Assembly: GCA_026982355.1 (NCBI GenBank)
Contig: JALSHG010000094.1
Coordinates: 1 to 48,092, forward strand
DNA: 48,092 nt
From: Thermodesulfovibrio sp.
Lineage (GTDB): Bacteria; Nitrospirota; Thermodesulfovibrionia; UBA6902
Direction: 5' to 3'
Of this stretch, positions 1 through 9,167 are shown piece after piece. Numbering within the stretch: position 1 is the stretch's first letter; the number at the start of each line of letters is the position of its first letter. Position numbers and translations under genes: made by a program. Below the pieces are notes generated by a model that worked only from the letters and a program-made list of their open reading frames with translations, did no database searches and was not told where the DNA came from.

Positions 1-99
1 TCGATAAGCCGTGCGGAATACTCTCCAAGGTATCGCGGATAAAGCTTTTCCGCCTGACTCCCCTGCCCGCGGGCGGCATTCTTATGCCACTGTAAGGTT
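1..99 (+). repeat. Palindromic repeat A, right half, cut by window edge
   Basis: Right half of the dispersed repeat: the inner block around GGTATCGCGGATAAAGC, the GC-rich arm CTGCCCGCGGGCGG, then the right terminus TTATGCCACTGTAAGGTT. It ends 4 nt before the gph start codon, so TAAGG is the only Shine-Dalgarno-like sequence for that gene. The left half lies outside the window. Confidence 0.85.
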
Positions 100-103
100 T
101 ATA

Positions 104-784
104 ATGCTGAAACTGCTGATTTTCGACCTTGACGGCACGCTTGCCGATACGTCCCGCGATATAACAGATGCCATTAATTATGCGCTGAAGCCGTTCGGGG
201 TGAAAGAATATACCGTTGAAGAGACAAAGGCCATGGTCGGTTCCGGCATCTCCCGGTTGCTGGCATCCCTCGTCCCGCCGGATGCCGCCGCACGGCATAG
301 CGGAGAGAAAGTGGAAAGCGGGAGCAACGCCGAAATCGCCCTCAGCCGTTTTCTCGGGTATTACGCTGAACATCTCCTTGACAACACAACGGTTTATCCC
401 CATGTAGAAACAACCCTTGCGCGCCTCGGAAGATACACCAAGGCCGTTGTCTCCAACAAGAGGGAGGCCTATTCAAGGGAGATACTCCAGGGCCTGGGCC
501 TGCTGGAATACTTTGACGTTGTCCTGGGCAGCGACAGCGTGCAGGAAAAAAAACCGTCTCCCGTCCCCATCCTTGAGCTGCTGAAACGGTTCAACGCTGA
601 TAAGGATGAGGCCCTTGTGACAGGCGACAGCAATTATGACATAGAGGCGGCAAAGGCGGCGGGGGTGAAAGTGGTTGCCGTTACATACGGCTTCCGCAGC
701 AGGGAATCTTTAAAGGACGCGGATTTTATAATCGACAGGTTTGACGGTCTTCTTGACATAGTTTCCGGGATTGACGGCGCCTGA
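104..784 (+). CDS. gph: Phosphoglycolate phosphatase-like HAD hydrolase
   Basis: A 226-residue HAD-superfamily phosphatase, most like Gph, which removes phosphate from 2-phosphoglycolate in the cytoplasm. HAD motif I is FDLDGTLADT near the N-terminus, with the nucleophile Asp and general-acid Asp. The motif III lysine is in KKPSP and motif IV is GDSNYDIEAAKAAG, which binds Mg. A helical cap lies between motifs I and II. The reading frame stays open upstream to position 11, but that part translates a repeat element. The ATG at 104, giving MLKLLIFDLDGT, matches the family start. Substrate is inferred from family; related HAD enzymes such as pyrophosphatase PpaX look similar. Confidence 0.8.
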   Translation: MLKLLIFDLDGTLADTSRDITDAINYALKPFGVKEYTVEETKAMVGSGISRLLASLVPPDAAARHSGEKVESGSNAEIALSRFLGYYAEHLLDNTTVYPHVETTLARLGRYTKAVVSNKREAYSREILQGLGLLEYFDVVLGSDSVQEKKPSPVPILELLKRFNADKDEALVTGDSNYDIEAAKAAGVKVVAVTYGFRSRESLKDADFIIDRFDGLLDIVSGIDGA

Positions 785-828
785 ACCACTGTGGGGGCTT
801 AAAACGTTTCTTCCCTCGTAATGATGGA

Positions 829-858
829 TTGTCCTTTATTTTTCAATTGAAGTATACT
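829..858 (+). promoter_or_regulatory. Candidate sigma-70 promoter before khpA
   Basis: TTGTCC at 829-834 and TATACT at 853-858 with an 18-bp spacer, in a short AT-rich gap between gph and the KH-domain gene. It would start transcription near 865, leaving a leader of about 78 nt before khpA. Assigned by consensus match only. Confidence 0.45.
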
Positions 859-942
859 GAGAACATAAGCGGCATGCGTTGTGAACCGAATTTTGAACAT
901 TCCGGGTTGAAAGAGAGAACCCGCATCTAAATGGAGGTGGAC

Positions 943-1173
943 ATGAAGTCACTGGTCGAACAAATGGCAAAGTCTCTGGTGGACAGGACGGATGAAGTCT
1001 CGGTTTCTGTGGTGGACGGAGAGAGGACGGCGGTTTTTGAGTTGCGTGTTGCCAAGAGCGATATAGGAAAGGTGATCGGAAAGCAGGGGAACACGGCCCG
1101 GGCAATGAGGACGATACTGAGCGCCGCGGGCACCAAACTCGGCAAGCGGTTCGTTCTTGAGATATTGGAATAA
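943..1173 (+). CDS. khpA: KH-domain RNA-binding protein KhpA
   Basis: A 76-residue single-KH-domain protein of the KhpA/YlqC family. Family members bind RNA, often with KhpB, and affect division, ribosome assembly or small-RNA function. The KH GxxG loop is in [16 protein letters not shown]. The start at 943 ([10 protein letters not shown]) was chosen over an in-frame ATG at 931 because GGAGG at 932-936 sits at Shine-Dalgarno distance and the family normally begins at this point. In many bacteria khpA follows rpsP and precedes rimM; here that context is absent. A candidate promoter lies just upstream. Confidence 0.85.
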   Translation: MKSLVEQMAKSLVDRTDEVSVSVVDGERTAVFELRVAKSDIGKVIGKQGNTARAMRTILSAAGTKLGKRFVLEILE

Positions 1174-1186
1174 ACGGTGGATCGTT

Positions 1187-1221
1187 AACCTTAATGTTGC
1201 ATAAGCGGGCGGGAAAGTCTG
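1187..1221 (+). repeat. Palindromic repeat A, left-end fragment
   Basis: Only the left terminus is present: AACCTTAATGTTGCATAA followed by GCGGGCGGGAAAGTCT. It ends 4 nt before the methyltransferase start codon and its purine-rich end is the only apparent ribosome-binding sequence for that gene. Confidence 0.8.
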
Positions 1222-1225
1222 AGGG

Positions 1226-1978
1226 ATGGCGATTGCAGATGAGCTGAAAGCGGAGTCCGGCGAAACGCTTGACGGCATAAGGGACATAAAACTTTTCCAG
1301 GCAAAAAACGGCTACCGTTTCAGTGTGGACGCCCTTTTGCTTGAAAGCTTTATATCAGCGCCGAGGCTTGAAAAAGGGCTGGAACTCGGCGCCGGTTCGG
1401 GCATCATCTCGATCCTGCTGGCAAAGAGGCTGAAAGATGCAAGGATAACCGCGGTTGAAATCCAGGAATCCTTTGCCAGGCGTGCGGAGAGGAATGTAAG
1501 GCTCAACAGGCTGTCCGGGAGGGTCAGGGTCCTTGCCATGGACATGAAGGAACTGAAGGGGGTTTTCCCGGCGAATGAATTCAACTTTGTGTTTTCGAAT
1601 CCCCCCTTCAGAAGACCCGGCACAGGGCGCATGAGCAGGGATGAAGAGCGGGCCATAGCAAGGCACGAGATAGAGATCACCCTCCCGGAACTTGTAAGCA
1701 CTGCCTCATACCTGCTCAGGCACAGCGGCAAATTTTACCTGATTTATCATCCGTTCAGGCTTGCGGAACTCGTCAGCCTGCTCAGGAAACACAGGCTTGA
1801 GCCGAAAAAGATGAGGTTCGTGCACTCCACCTCAGCCGAAGAGGCGAAGATGGTGCTGATCGAGGCGGTAAAAGGTTCCGGCACATGGCTCAAGGTTCCG
1901 CCGCCTCTTTATATATACGTCAAAGGCGATGAATATACACCGGAGATGAAAAGGATTTTAGGGGTGGATCAGGCTTGA
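1226..1978 (+). CDS. trmN6: tRNA1(Val) adenine-37 N6-methyltransferase-like protein
   Basis: A 250-residue class I SAM-dependent methyltransferase of the TrmN6/YfiC group, which methylates N6 of an adenine in tRNA. The SAM-binding motif is LELGAGSGIISILLAKR (about residues 51-67). The catalytic NPPF motif, typical of N6-adenine and N5-glutamine methyltransferases, is near residues 125-128. The preceding YRFSVDALLL segment is also characteristic of the family. The start follows a repeat-A left-end fragment; no classical ribosome site is seen apart from GGCGGGA in that fragment. A tRNA gene lies directly downstream. The exact substrate is inferred. Confidence 0.75.
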   Translation: MAIADELKAESGETLDGIRDIKLFQAKNGYRFSVDALLLESFISAPRLEKGLELGAGSGIISILLAKRLKDARITAVEIQESFARRAERNVRLNRLSGRVRVLAMDMKELKGVFPANEFNFVFSNPPFRRPGTGRMSRDEERAIARHEIEITLPELVSTASYLLRHSGKFYLIYHPFRLAELVSLLRKHRLEPKKMRFVHSTSAEEAKMVLIEAVKGSGTWLKVPPPLYIYVKGDEYTPEMKRILGVDQA

Positions 1979-2028
1979 AAAAATGTACTGTTCTTCATTA
2001 AACTTAATAGCCGGGACATATGCATACA

Positions 2029-2101
<73 letters not shown>

Positions 2102-2194
2102 CTTATTAATCCACCGGCATAGATCCGTCACTCTCAGGCAAAGTGGTCCGGGCCCGAAGTCCAGCCACGGCACCTGGGAACCGAATCCATAACA

Positions 2195-4432
2195 ATGAAG
2201 GAATCATACAACAATCTCAAGAAAGAACTGCTCGATATCAACGGGGCGGTGGCCTCCCTCCTGTCCGTCCTGCGCAGCCGGACGGATATCACGGATGCCC
2301 GGTTCGACGACTGGCAAAAGGCGTGCACCGACATCCATCACCAGATTACCGAGGAGGTTGTCCGTGTCGCGGTGATCGGCCCGGTCAAATCCGGCAAAAG
2401 CACGTTCGTCAACTCGCTCTTCAGAGGGGACTACCTCAAAAGGGGCGCAGGTGTGGTGACATCCATAGTCACCCGTATCCGGAGCGGCGAGAACCTGAAG
2501 GCTGTCCTTTATTTCAAGTCCTGGGATGACGTAAACGCCGATATTGAACAGGCCCTGGTCATGCTGCCTTCGTGGGAAGGGCAGGGCGATGAGAAATCCT
2601 TCGACATCCGGCGTGAAAAAGACCGCCGCCTGCTCCGCCGGGCCGTCGAGGGGCTGAGCGATGATCTCCTCATTACGGACGGCACCCGCAATATAAACAG
2701 CGTGTTGCTGTCTCTTTATCTGAAGGGTTACGACAAGGTCAGCGGTATGATCACCGCGGATTCCGTGACCACTGAGTTCAGCGGTGAGCACTTTGCCGAG
2801 CACCAGGCGTTTGTCAGTGATGACTCCCTGGCCGTTTACCTGAAAGATATAGAGCTTGAGATCAACAATGTCGGCATCGACCACTCCATAGAGATCGCCG
2901 ACTGCCAGGGAAGCGATTCCCCCAACCCACTGCACCTTGCCATGATCCAGGACTACCTGATGCGCACGCACTTTATCGTATACGTGATCAGCTCCCGCAC
3001 AGGACTCAGGGAGGCGGACATCAGGTTCCTGTCGATGATAAAAAAGATGGGGATCATAGAAAACATCCTCTTTGTCCTGAATATCGATTTCAGCGAGCAT
3101 GAATCACTGAACGACCTGAAGGGCCTGATCGAAAAAGTCGGGGAAGAGCTGGCGCTGATAAAGCCCGCCCCCGACGTATACTCGTTCTCCGCGCTGTTCA
3201 ACCTGTTCAGCGCCCTCTCCGGAAGCCTGACAAAGAGGGATAAACTCCGCCTCGGCCAGTGGAAGGCGGAGAAGGATTTCGTCTCTTTTGCAAACAAGGA
3301 AACCGAGCGGTTCAACTCGTCCCTGAAGAGCAAACTGTCGGAGGAACGGTTCCGCCTCCTGCTGAAGAATCACCTCGAACGGATGAGCGTAATCGTATTC
3401 GGGGTTGAACGCTGGGTCTCGACGAACAGGGAGCTTCTGGCAAAAGATGTCAACGGCGCGTCCGGGATGATCAAAAACATGAAGTACCACCAGGAGCGGA
3501 TGGAACAGATCAGGACGCTTATCAAAAGCACGCTGAGCGGCGCAACGTGGGATATTATGAAGGGCCTTAAAAAGGATATTGATGCATTCTTCAATTATCA
3601 TCCCGGCGGGGTGCTGGAGCAGACCTCGGCTTTTGTGGAGCAGTATACTATATCAGTGGAAAAATACCGGGAAAAGATGGCCTCCTCCGGTTTCTTCAAC
3701 ACCCTGTACCTGGTGTTCCAGGAATTCAAACAGGCCCTTGACAAGTTCATGACCGAGACCATCAACCCGGAGATTGCACGGTTCTCCGGTGAGGTGGACG
3801 CCCGCATACAGGAATCCCTGGAGTCGGTCGCCCTGCCGTTTTACTCAATGGTATCCGATGACATCGCCGAGTTGAAGGCAACGATCGGCAGGTCTTCCGG
3901 CAAGGACGGCAAGGCCCGCCGCGAAAAGGAAAACCTTCTTAATATAAATGCATTGAAACAGATCACGGGCCTGAGTCTCCCCCTGTCCACAGCGGCCATC
4001 AGGTATTCAGCGAAGATCAAGACGGAGACATTAATGCGCCTCGGCATCTACTCTGCGATAAAGCTGTTCAAAAAGGTGCTGAAAAAGACCCGGGATCAGG
4101 AGAGGGAGGAACAGATGCGCGCCCTGGCCGACGGGTTCAAGCTCATCAAGAGCGAGACCGAAAAACTGATAGTATTTCACTTTGAGAACTACCGTGAAAA
4201 TTTCAAGTTTCAATATGCCTCAAAGCTGGTTGATGCAGCGTCCAAACATCTCCACCAGATTCTGATGGAGCGGTTTCAGTCCTTTAACACGGATTTAAGG
4301 ACCATGGAGGAAGTGATGAAGAAAAAGGGGAGCGACCGCGAGGAGATGATAAATTTTCTTGACAGCGTATCAGTGGATGTGCGGCGCATAAAGAAATCCA
4401 TAGACAAGTGCAGGGCCGCCATAGAACAATAG
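2195..4432 (+). CDS. Dynamin-like GTPase
   Basis: A 745-residue large GTPase of the bacterial dynamin-like type. The P-loop GPVKSGKST is at residues 62-70 and is followed by the switch-I threonines in VVTSIVTRI. The G3 motif is DCQG at 236-239. The G4 position reads NIDF at about 296-299 instead of canonical (N/T)KxD, a common deviation in dynamins. The remaining 450 residues are predicted mostly helical and charged, fitting a stalk. A hydrophobic stretch near the segment ITGLSLPLSTAAIRYSAK could be a membrane paddle. Bacterial relatives remodel or repair membranes and often occur as tandem pairs; no partner is adjacent here. Function in this organism is unknown. Confidence 0.75.
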   Translation: MKESYNNLKKELLDINGAVASLLSVLRSRTDITDARFDDWQKACTDIHHQITEEVVRVAVIGPVKSGKSTFVNSLFRGDYLKRGAGVVTSIVTRIRSGENLKAVLYFKSWDDVNADIEQALVMLPSWEGQGDEKSFDIRREKDRRLLRRAVEGLSDDLLITDGTRNINSVLLSLYLKGYDKVSGMITADSVTTEFSGEHFAEHQAFVSDDSLAVYLKDIELEINNVGIDHSIEIADCQGSDSPNPLHLAMIQDYLMRTHFIVYVISSRTGLREADIRFLSMIKKMGIIENILFVLNIDFSEHESLNDLKGLIEKVGEELALIKPAPDVYSFSALFNLFSALSGSLTKRDKLRLGQWKAEKDFVSFANKETERFNSSLKSKLSEERFRLLLKNHLERMSVIVFGVERWVSTNRELLAKDVNGASGMIKNMKYHQERMEQIRTLIKSTLSGATWDIMKGLKKDIDAFFNYHPGGVLEQTSAFVEQYTISVEKYREKMASSGFFNTLYLVFQEFKQALDKFMTETINPEIARFSGEVDARIQESLESVALPFYSMVSDDIAELKATIGRSSGKDGKARREKENLLNINALKQITGLSLPLSTAAIRYSAKIKTETLMRLGIYSAIKLFKKVLKKTRDQEREEQMRALADGFKLIKSETEKLIVFHFENYRENFKFQYASKLVDAASKHLHQILMERFQSFNTDLRTMEEVMKKKGSDREEMINFLDSVSVDVRRIKKSIDKCRAAIEQ

Positions 4433-4508
4433 GTCTTCGCGCATACCCTGCCGGAATTCAGATCGGTCCGCGGTTTCCGTTGCTTTACAGTGTCTTTTTA
4501 CTTGTGAT

Positions 4509-4560
4509 AACCTTAATGTTGCATGAGCCGGCAGGAGAGTCTGCCGTAACACCTTTGTAT
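4509..4560 (+). repeat. Palindromic repeat A, left-arm fragment
   Basis: Left terminus AACCTTAATGTTGCATGA, the arm GCCGGCAGGAGAGTCTGCCG and the start of the inner block, then divergence. It lies between the dynamin-like gene and the ROK kinase gene. Confidence 0.8.
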
Positions 4561-4589
4561 CTCTTGTTTTTACGGGGAGAGAGCATATC

Positions 4590-5585
4590 ATGAAAGTTGC
4601 AATAGGCATAGATATCGGCGGTACGAATACAAAGTTTGTCCTGGCCTCTGAAGACGGGAAGGTTCTCGGCAGCCGGAAGACTCCGACACCTTCGGTATCG
4701 TCGGCCAACAAGGAAAAGATAGAAGGCATGCTCGTGGAAAACCTGAAGGATTTTTTGGCGGACGATTCCACGGCGGCGCTGATTGCCTCTGAGGGAGGCG
4801 GGAATATCGCGGGGATCGGGATCGGGATTGCGGGACTCATCGACCGTGAAAACGGAAGGGTGATCCAGTCCCCCAACATATCCGCGGTCAGCAACATACC
4901 GGTCAGGGGGATTTTCGAGAAGGAATTCTCGCTGCCGGTGGCGCTCGAGAACGATGCCAACATCTACGCCTATGGAGAGAAATGGGTCGGCGCGGGAAAG
5001 GATTTCGACAATTTCGTCGTCCTCACACTCGGCACGGGTCTCGGCGGCGGACTGATATACAAGGGCAAACTCTACGAAGGCCCTCTTGAAATAGGGCACA
5101 TGACCATAGTGCCCAGCGGGCGCTACTGTCCGTGCGGCAGTTACGGGTGCCTGGAGTCCTATGCATCCGGCAGGGCGATTACCGACAGGGCCGTATCGTC
5201 CCTGGAAAAAGGCGCCGAGAGCCTGCTGTCGCAATGCTGCGAGGGCAATTTTTATAAGATAACCCCCGAGGTGATATATGAGACGGCCCTTGAGGGCGAC
5301 AGCCTCAGCAGGGAGGTCTTCAGGGAGGCGGGCCACTTTTTGGGCATAGGCATCGCAAACCTGATCAACATGCTGGGACCAGAGGCCGTTATCATAGGCG
5401 GCGGGCTTGTCGGCGCATGGGACATGTTCATTGATGAACTGGAGAAAGAGGTATCCAGGAGGGCGTTCAAGGCGCTGTCCGCCAATGTAAAGATACTCAA
5501 GAGCGCCCTCGCCAAGGATGCCGGATCAATCGGAGCCGCCGGTCTGCTTTTCAGCAGAATCTCCCCTGCGGGGAAAAGTGATTGA
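4590..5585 (+). CDS. ROK-family sugar kinase (glucokinase-like)
   Basis: A 331-residue ROK kinase that probably phosphorylates glucose or a related hexose with ATP in the cytoplasm. The N-terminal phosphate-binding motif is IGIDIGGTNTKF (residues 5-16). ENDAN contains the catalytic Asp, LGTGLGGG is the second phosphate-binding loop, and EIGHMTI plus CPCGSYGCLES form the ROK zinc site (His and three Cys). Its length is typical of prokaryotic ROK glucokinases. The start has a clear GGGGAGAG ribosome site. N-acetylglucosamine or allose kinase is possible; ROK substrates cannot be told apart by eye. It stands alone between two repeat-A copies. Confidence 0.85.
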   Translation: MKVAIGIDIGGTNTKFVLASEDGKVLGSRKTPTPSVSSANKEKIEGMLVENLKDFLADDSTAALIASEGGGNIAGIGIGIAGLIDRENGRVIQSPNISAVSNIPVRGIFEKEFSLPVALENDANIYAYGEKWVGAGKDFDNFVVLTLGTGLGGGLIYKGKLYEGPLEIGHMTIVPSGRYCPCGSYGCLESYASGRAITDRAVSSLEKGAESLLSQCCEGNFYKITPEVIYETALEGDSLSREVFREAGHFLGIGIANLINMLGPEAVIIGGGLVGAWDMFIDELEKEVSRRAFKALSANVKILKSALAKDAGSIGAAGLLFSRISPAGKSD

Positions 5586-5616
5586 GCAGGCTGACGGGCC
5601 TGACCCGTTAAAGGTA

Positions 5617-5902
5617 AACCGTAATGTTGCATAAGCCGGCGGGGGATTCCGGCGTAACACCTTTATAAAGCGATGGGATACCGGGAATATGTCTTTATTG
5701 CAGGACTTAACGGAAAAAAGGACGTTCTCCGTGCGGGTTGACCGTGTCTGTTTCAGGTCTTTGTCTTTTACGGTCACGAACTACGGACATGAATCACGGG
5801 ATTTCGACATGCCGTGGGGGATATGTCCTGAAGGAATCGCAGATAAAGCTTTTCCGCCGGACTCCCCTGTCCGCGGGCGGTGTTTTTATGCCGCTGTAGG
5901 GT
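5617..5902 (+). repeat. Palindromic repeat A, longest complete copy
   Basis: A complete copy of 286 bp filling most of the 323-bp gap between the ROK kinase and lepA. It runs from AACCGTAATGTTGCATAA to TTTATGCCGCTGTAGGGT. It is about 70 bp longer than other long copies because the central section is expanded. The inner blocks CTTTATAAAGCGATGGGA and ATCGCAGATAAAGC are roughly inverse to each other, so the element could fold as one long hairpin. It ends 6 nt before the lepA start. Confidence 0.85.
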
Positions 5903-5908
5903 AAAGGC

Positions 5909-7699
5909 ATGTCCGAAAGCAATATCAGGAATTTTTCCATCATAGCCCATATAGACCACGGCAAGTCCACCATCGCCGACAGAATACTGGAGCTGACAGG
6001 CGCCCTGTCGCAAAGGGAGATGACCGGGCAGGTTCTTGATTCCATGGACCTCGAACAGGAGAGGGGGATAACAATCAAGGCCCATGCCGTGACACTCCGG
6101 TACACCGCGTCAGACGGCAGGGAATATATCCTGAACCTCATCGACACCCCCGGACACGTTGATTTTTCCTATGAAGTCTCGCGCAGCCTTGCATCATGCG
6201 AAGGCGCCCTGCTCGTTGTGGATGCCTCGCAGGGTGTTGAGGCCCAGACCCTTGCCAATACATACCTCGCGGTGGAGCACGACCTCGAGATAATCCCGGT
6301 GATAAACAAAATCGACCTCCCGAGCGCGGAGCCGGACAGGGTAAGGACGGATATCGAGGAATCCATAGGCATTGACTGCAGCGATGTCATCCTGACCTCG
6401 GCGAAACGGGGCACCGGAATAAAGGAAGTGCTGGAAGCCGTAATCAAAAGGGTGCCCCCGCCCTCCGGCGACAGAAACCGGCCTCTGAAGGCGCTGGTAT
6501 TCGACTCATGGTTTGATAATTATCAGGGCGTTATCGTGCTGGCGAGGCTCTTTGACGGTGAGGTTAAAAAGGGCACGAGGATACTGCTCATGGCCGCCCG
6601 GAAGACTTACGAGGTCCAGGAGGTGGGCATATTCACGCCGGGAAGGAGACCCGTTGAGACACTGAAGGCCGGCGAGGTCGGCTACATAGTTGCAGGCATC
6701 CGGAACGTGGCTGACACGAAAGTGGGCGACACCGTCACGGATGCTGAAAATCCGGCGTCCGGTCCCTGTCCGGGATACAAGGACATAAAGCCCATGGTGT
6801 TTTCCGGTCTTTATCCGACGGAGACCAACCGGTACGAGGATTTAAAGGATGCCATGGAAAAACTGAGGCTCAATGATTCGTCTTTCAACTTTGAGCCCGA
6901 GTCGTCTTCGGCACTGGGTCTCGGTTTCCGTTGCGGTTTCCTCGGGCTCCTGCATATGGACATAATAAAGGAGCGCCTTGAAAGGGAGTTCAGGCTTGCC
7001 CTTGTCAATACGGCGCCCACGGTTGTTTACAGGGTGACGCGGACGGACGGAACGGTAATATATATCGACAGCCCGGCCAAGCTGCCCGCCAGGTATGACA
7101 GGATCGAAGAACCTTTTGTGAATACCACGATACTGGTTCCGTCTAAGTATATCGGCAATATCCTCGAGCTCTGCCAGGAGAGGCGCGGCGTGCAGAAGAA
7201 ATTCGATTATATCGGCAGGGACAGGATAATAGTGACATATGAATTCCCGCTGAATGAGATTTTGTGGGATTTTTATGATAAACTAAAATCTTCATCAAGC
7301 GGTTATGCGTCCATGGACTATGAATTCCTCGGGTACCGGGAATCCAATCTCATAAAACTGGATATTCTGCTGAACGGCGAATCCGTCGACGCCCTCTCCT
7401 TGATTGTTCATAAAGACAGGGCTTATTATAAAGGCAGGCAGATTGTGGAAAAGCTGCGGGAGGTCATACCGCGGCAACTGTACGAGGTGATAATCCAGGC
7501 CGCCATGGGGAGCAAGGTCATAGCAAGGGAGACCATAAAGGCCATGAGGAAAAACGTCCTTGCAAAGTGCTACGGCGGTGATATAACACGGAAGAGGAAG
7601 CTTCTTGAAAGACAGAGAGAGGGTAAACGCAGGATGAAACAGGTCGGCAGGGTGGAGATCCCGCAGGAGGCGTTCCTGGCCGTGCTCAAAGTAAAATAA
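5909..7699 (+). CDS. lepA: Elongation factor 4 (LepA), translational GTPase
   Basis: A 596-residue full-length EF4. It binds ribosomes and influences elongation and initiation. Visible GTPase motifs are AHIDHGKST (13-21), DTPGH (79-83) and NKID (133-136). The EF-G-like domains II, III and V follow. The lysine- and arginine-rich LepA-specific C-terminal region contains [26 protein letters not shown], here indicated by residues [12 protein letters not shown]. The start at 5909 directly follows a repeat copy, and GGGTAAAGG, partly repeat-derived, serves as the ribosome site. lepB follows after 16 nt, a frequent arrangement. Confidence 0.97.
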   Translation: MSESNIRNFSIIAHIDHGKSTIADRILELTGALSQREMTGQVLDSMDLEQERGITIKAHAVTLRYTASDGREYILNLIDTPGHVDFSYEVSRSLASCEGALLVVDASQGVEAQTLANTYLAVEHDLEIIPVINKIDLPSAEPDRVRTDIEESIGIDCSDVILTSAKRGTGIKEVLEAVIKRVPPPSGDRNRPLKALVFDSWFDNYQGVIVLARLFDGEVKKGTRILLMAARKTYEVQEVGIFTPGRRPVETLKAGEVGYIVAGIRNVADTKVGDTVTDAENPASGPCPGYKDIKPMVFSGLYPTETNRYEDLKDAMEKLRLNDSSFNFEPESSSALGLGFRCGFLGLLHMDIIKERLEREFRLALVNTAPTVVYRVTRTDGTVIYIDSPAKLPARYDRIEEPFVNTTILVPSKYIGNILELCQERRGVQKKFDYIGRDRIIVTYEFPLNEILWDFYDKLKSSSSGYASMDYEFLGYRESNLIKLDILLNGESVDALSLIVHKDRAYYKGRQIVEKLREVIPRQLYEVIIQAAMGSKVIARETIKAMRKNVLAKCYGGDITRKRKLLERQREGKRRMKQVGRVEIPQEAFLAVLKVK

Positions 7700-7715
7700 A
7701 AAAGGAGAAAAAAGA

Positions 7716-8432
7716 TTGTCCAGGAGAGCGGTTCGGAAATCAAAATTCAGGGAATACTCAGAGGCGATTCTCATAGCAGTATTCCTGGCGCTGCTGATAA
7801 GGGCGTTTGTTGTGCAGGCGTACAAGATCCCCTCGGGCTCCATGGAAAACACCCTGCTTGTCGGCGACCACATACTCGTGAATAAATTTGTCTACGGACT
7901 GAAGGTGCCGTTTACGGACAGCAGGTTTCTGATCTTCAACCTGCCCAAGAGGGGCGACATCATAGTCTTCTCCTATCCCGAGAACAAGAATATACCGGAG
8001 TGCACAAGTGTTATAAGGAATATTTCATCGCGGTTTGCAAATGCATTCAGCAGGAGAAACCCGGCATATCTGTTTAAGGACGACTGCAGGGATTTCATCA
8101 AGAGGGTTATCGGGGTCGGCGGTGACAAGATAGAGATAAGGAACAAGAAAGTCTATGTCAACGACATTCCGCTTGATGAGCCCTATGCCGTGCACAAGGG
8201 AAACGGCATCGAGAATCCGGGACGGGACAACTTCGGGCCTTTTATCGTCCCGCGGAGGAGCCTGTTTGTCATGGGAGACAACCGGGACAACAGCTACGAC
8301 AGCCGCTTCTGGGGCGTTGTGGATATGGATGAAATAAAGGGCAAGGCCTTTATAATATACTGGTCATGGAACAATGAGGGTTCGTTTTTCAACAAGGTGC
8401 GCTGGAGCAGGATGGGAAAGCTGCTGCACTGA
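7716..8432 (+). CDS. lepB: Signal peptidase I
   Basis: A 238-residue type I signal peptidase that cleaves signal peptides from exported proteins at the outer face of the inner membrane. One N-terminal membrane segment (about residues 17-33) precedes the catalytic serine in PSGSMENTL (Ser42). The general-base lysine is in DFIKRVIG (Lys129), and the conserved box D/E sequence is MGDNRDNSYDSRFWG. The start codon is TTG at 7716, supported by AGGAG about 8 nt upstream. Its stop codon lies inside the beginning of a repeat-A copy. It is probably co-transcribed with lepA. Confidence 0.95.
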   Translation: MSRRAVRKSKFREYSEAILIAVFLALLIRAFVVQAYKIPSGSMENTLLVGDHILVNKFVYGLKVPFTDSRFLIFNLPKRGDIIVFSYPENKNIPECTSVIRNISSRFANAFSRRNPAYLFKDDCRDFIKRVIGVGGDKIEIRNKKVYVNDIPLDEPYAVHKGNGIENPGRDNFGPFIVPRRSLFVMGDNRDNSYDSRFWGVVDMDEIKGKAFIIYWSWNNEGSFFNKVRWSRMGKLLH

Positions 8433-8499
8433 AGGAATCGCAGATAAAGCTTTCCCGGCCTTTTCTGCCCGCGGCGGTGTTTTATGCCGCTGCAAGGTT
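8428..8499 (+). repeat. Palindromic repeat A, right half
   Basis: Begins with CTGAAGGAATCGCAGATAA, identical to the inner block of the copy before lepA, and ends with TTTATGCCGCTGCAAGGTTT. The TGA in its first bases is the stop codon of lepB. The right end is 11 nt before ribE and provides CAAGG. Confidence 0.8.
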
Positions 8500-8510
8500 T
8501 AAATTATATA

Positions 8511-9167
8511 ATGTTTACCGGACTTGTCGAGACATTGGGAGAGGTCGCCGCTGTCCGGAATACAGGCAGCGGCATCAGGCTGTCCGTGAGGCCGCTGTCG
8601 GTTTTCGAACTGGAGACGGGCGACAGTGTCTCTGTTAACGGCGTCTGCCTGACGGTCACGCGTATAACACCCGGCCTCTCAGGGAAAGGAGAGGAGTGCG
8701 CCTTTGATGTATCGCCTGAGACGATGAGGAGCACAAACCTTGGAGAACTGAAGCCCGGCGACAGGGTCAACCTTGAAAGGGCCCTGAGGCTATCCGGCCG
8801 TCTCGGAGGGCATATTGTGACCGGTCACGTGGACAATGTCGGGATCATCACGGGCAAAAAACCGGCCGGAGAATACACGTTTTACACCTTTGAGGCGCCC
8901 CCCGATGTATTGAAATATATAGTCGGAAAAGGCTCCGTGGCGGTTGACGGCATAAGCCTGACGGTAGTGGATGTCGGCGGCATGTCTTTCAGCACGGCCA
9001 TAATACCGCATACCCTTGCCGCGACAACTCTTGGAGACAAGGGTGTGGGCGACAGGGTGAACCTCGAGGCGGATATAATCGGCAAGTATGTTGAAAAACT
9101 CCTGCACGGGAAAGAGCCGGACCCGGGCCTTATGGAACTGCTGAAAAAACAGGGATTTGCAAAATGA
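8511..9167 (+). CDS. ribE: Riboflavin synthase, alpha chain
   Basis: A 218-residue riboflavin synthase that converts two 6,7-dimethyl-8-ribityllumazine molecules to riboflavin. The start [10 protein letters not shown] is the family N-terminus, so the open frame back to 8484 is not used. Two lumazine-binding repeats are visible: the first contains VNGVCLTVT and the second contains [13 protein letters not shown] and VDGISLTVV. The gene overlaps ribBA by 4 nt (ATGA), which implies translational coupling. No FMN riboswitch is seen upstream; a repeat-A half copy occupies that space. Confidence 0.95.
   Translation: MFTGLVETLGEVAAVRNTGSGIRLSVRPLSVFELETGDSVSVNGVCLTVTRITPGLSGKGEECAFDVSPETMRSTNLGELKPGDRVNLERALRLSGRLGGHIVTGHVDNVGIITGKKPAGEYTFYTFEAPPDVLKYIVGKGSVAVDGISLTVVDVGGMSFSTAIIPHTLAATTLGDKGVGDRVNLEADIIGKYVEKLLHGKEPDPGLMELLKKQGFAK

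Noticed and set aside
5689-5904. A small open frame inside long repeat-A copies (beginning MSLLQ, also at 14721 and 29803) that could be a repeat-encoded peptide.
   Set aside because: The frame is not kept: the copy at 10957-11175 lacks the ATG, and the copy at 29732-29947 and the window-start copy have a 1-nt deletion in the middle. Similarity follows the palindrome, not codon positions.
8428-8511. An FMN riboswitch before the riboflavin genes.
   Set aside because: The gap is filled by a repeat-A half copy and none of the conserved RFN-element blocks is visible.
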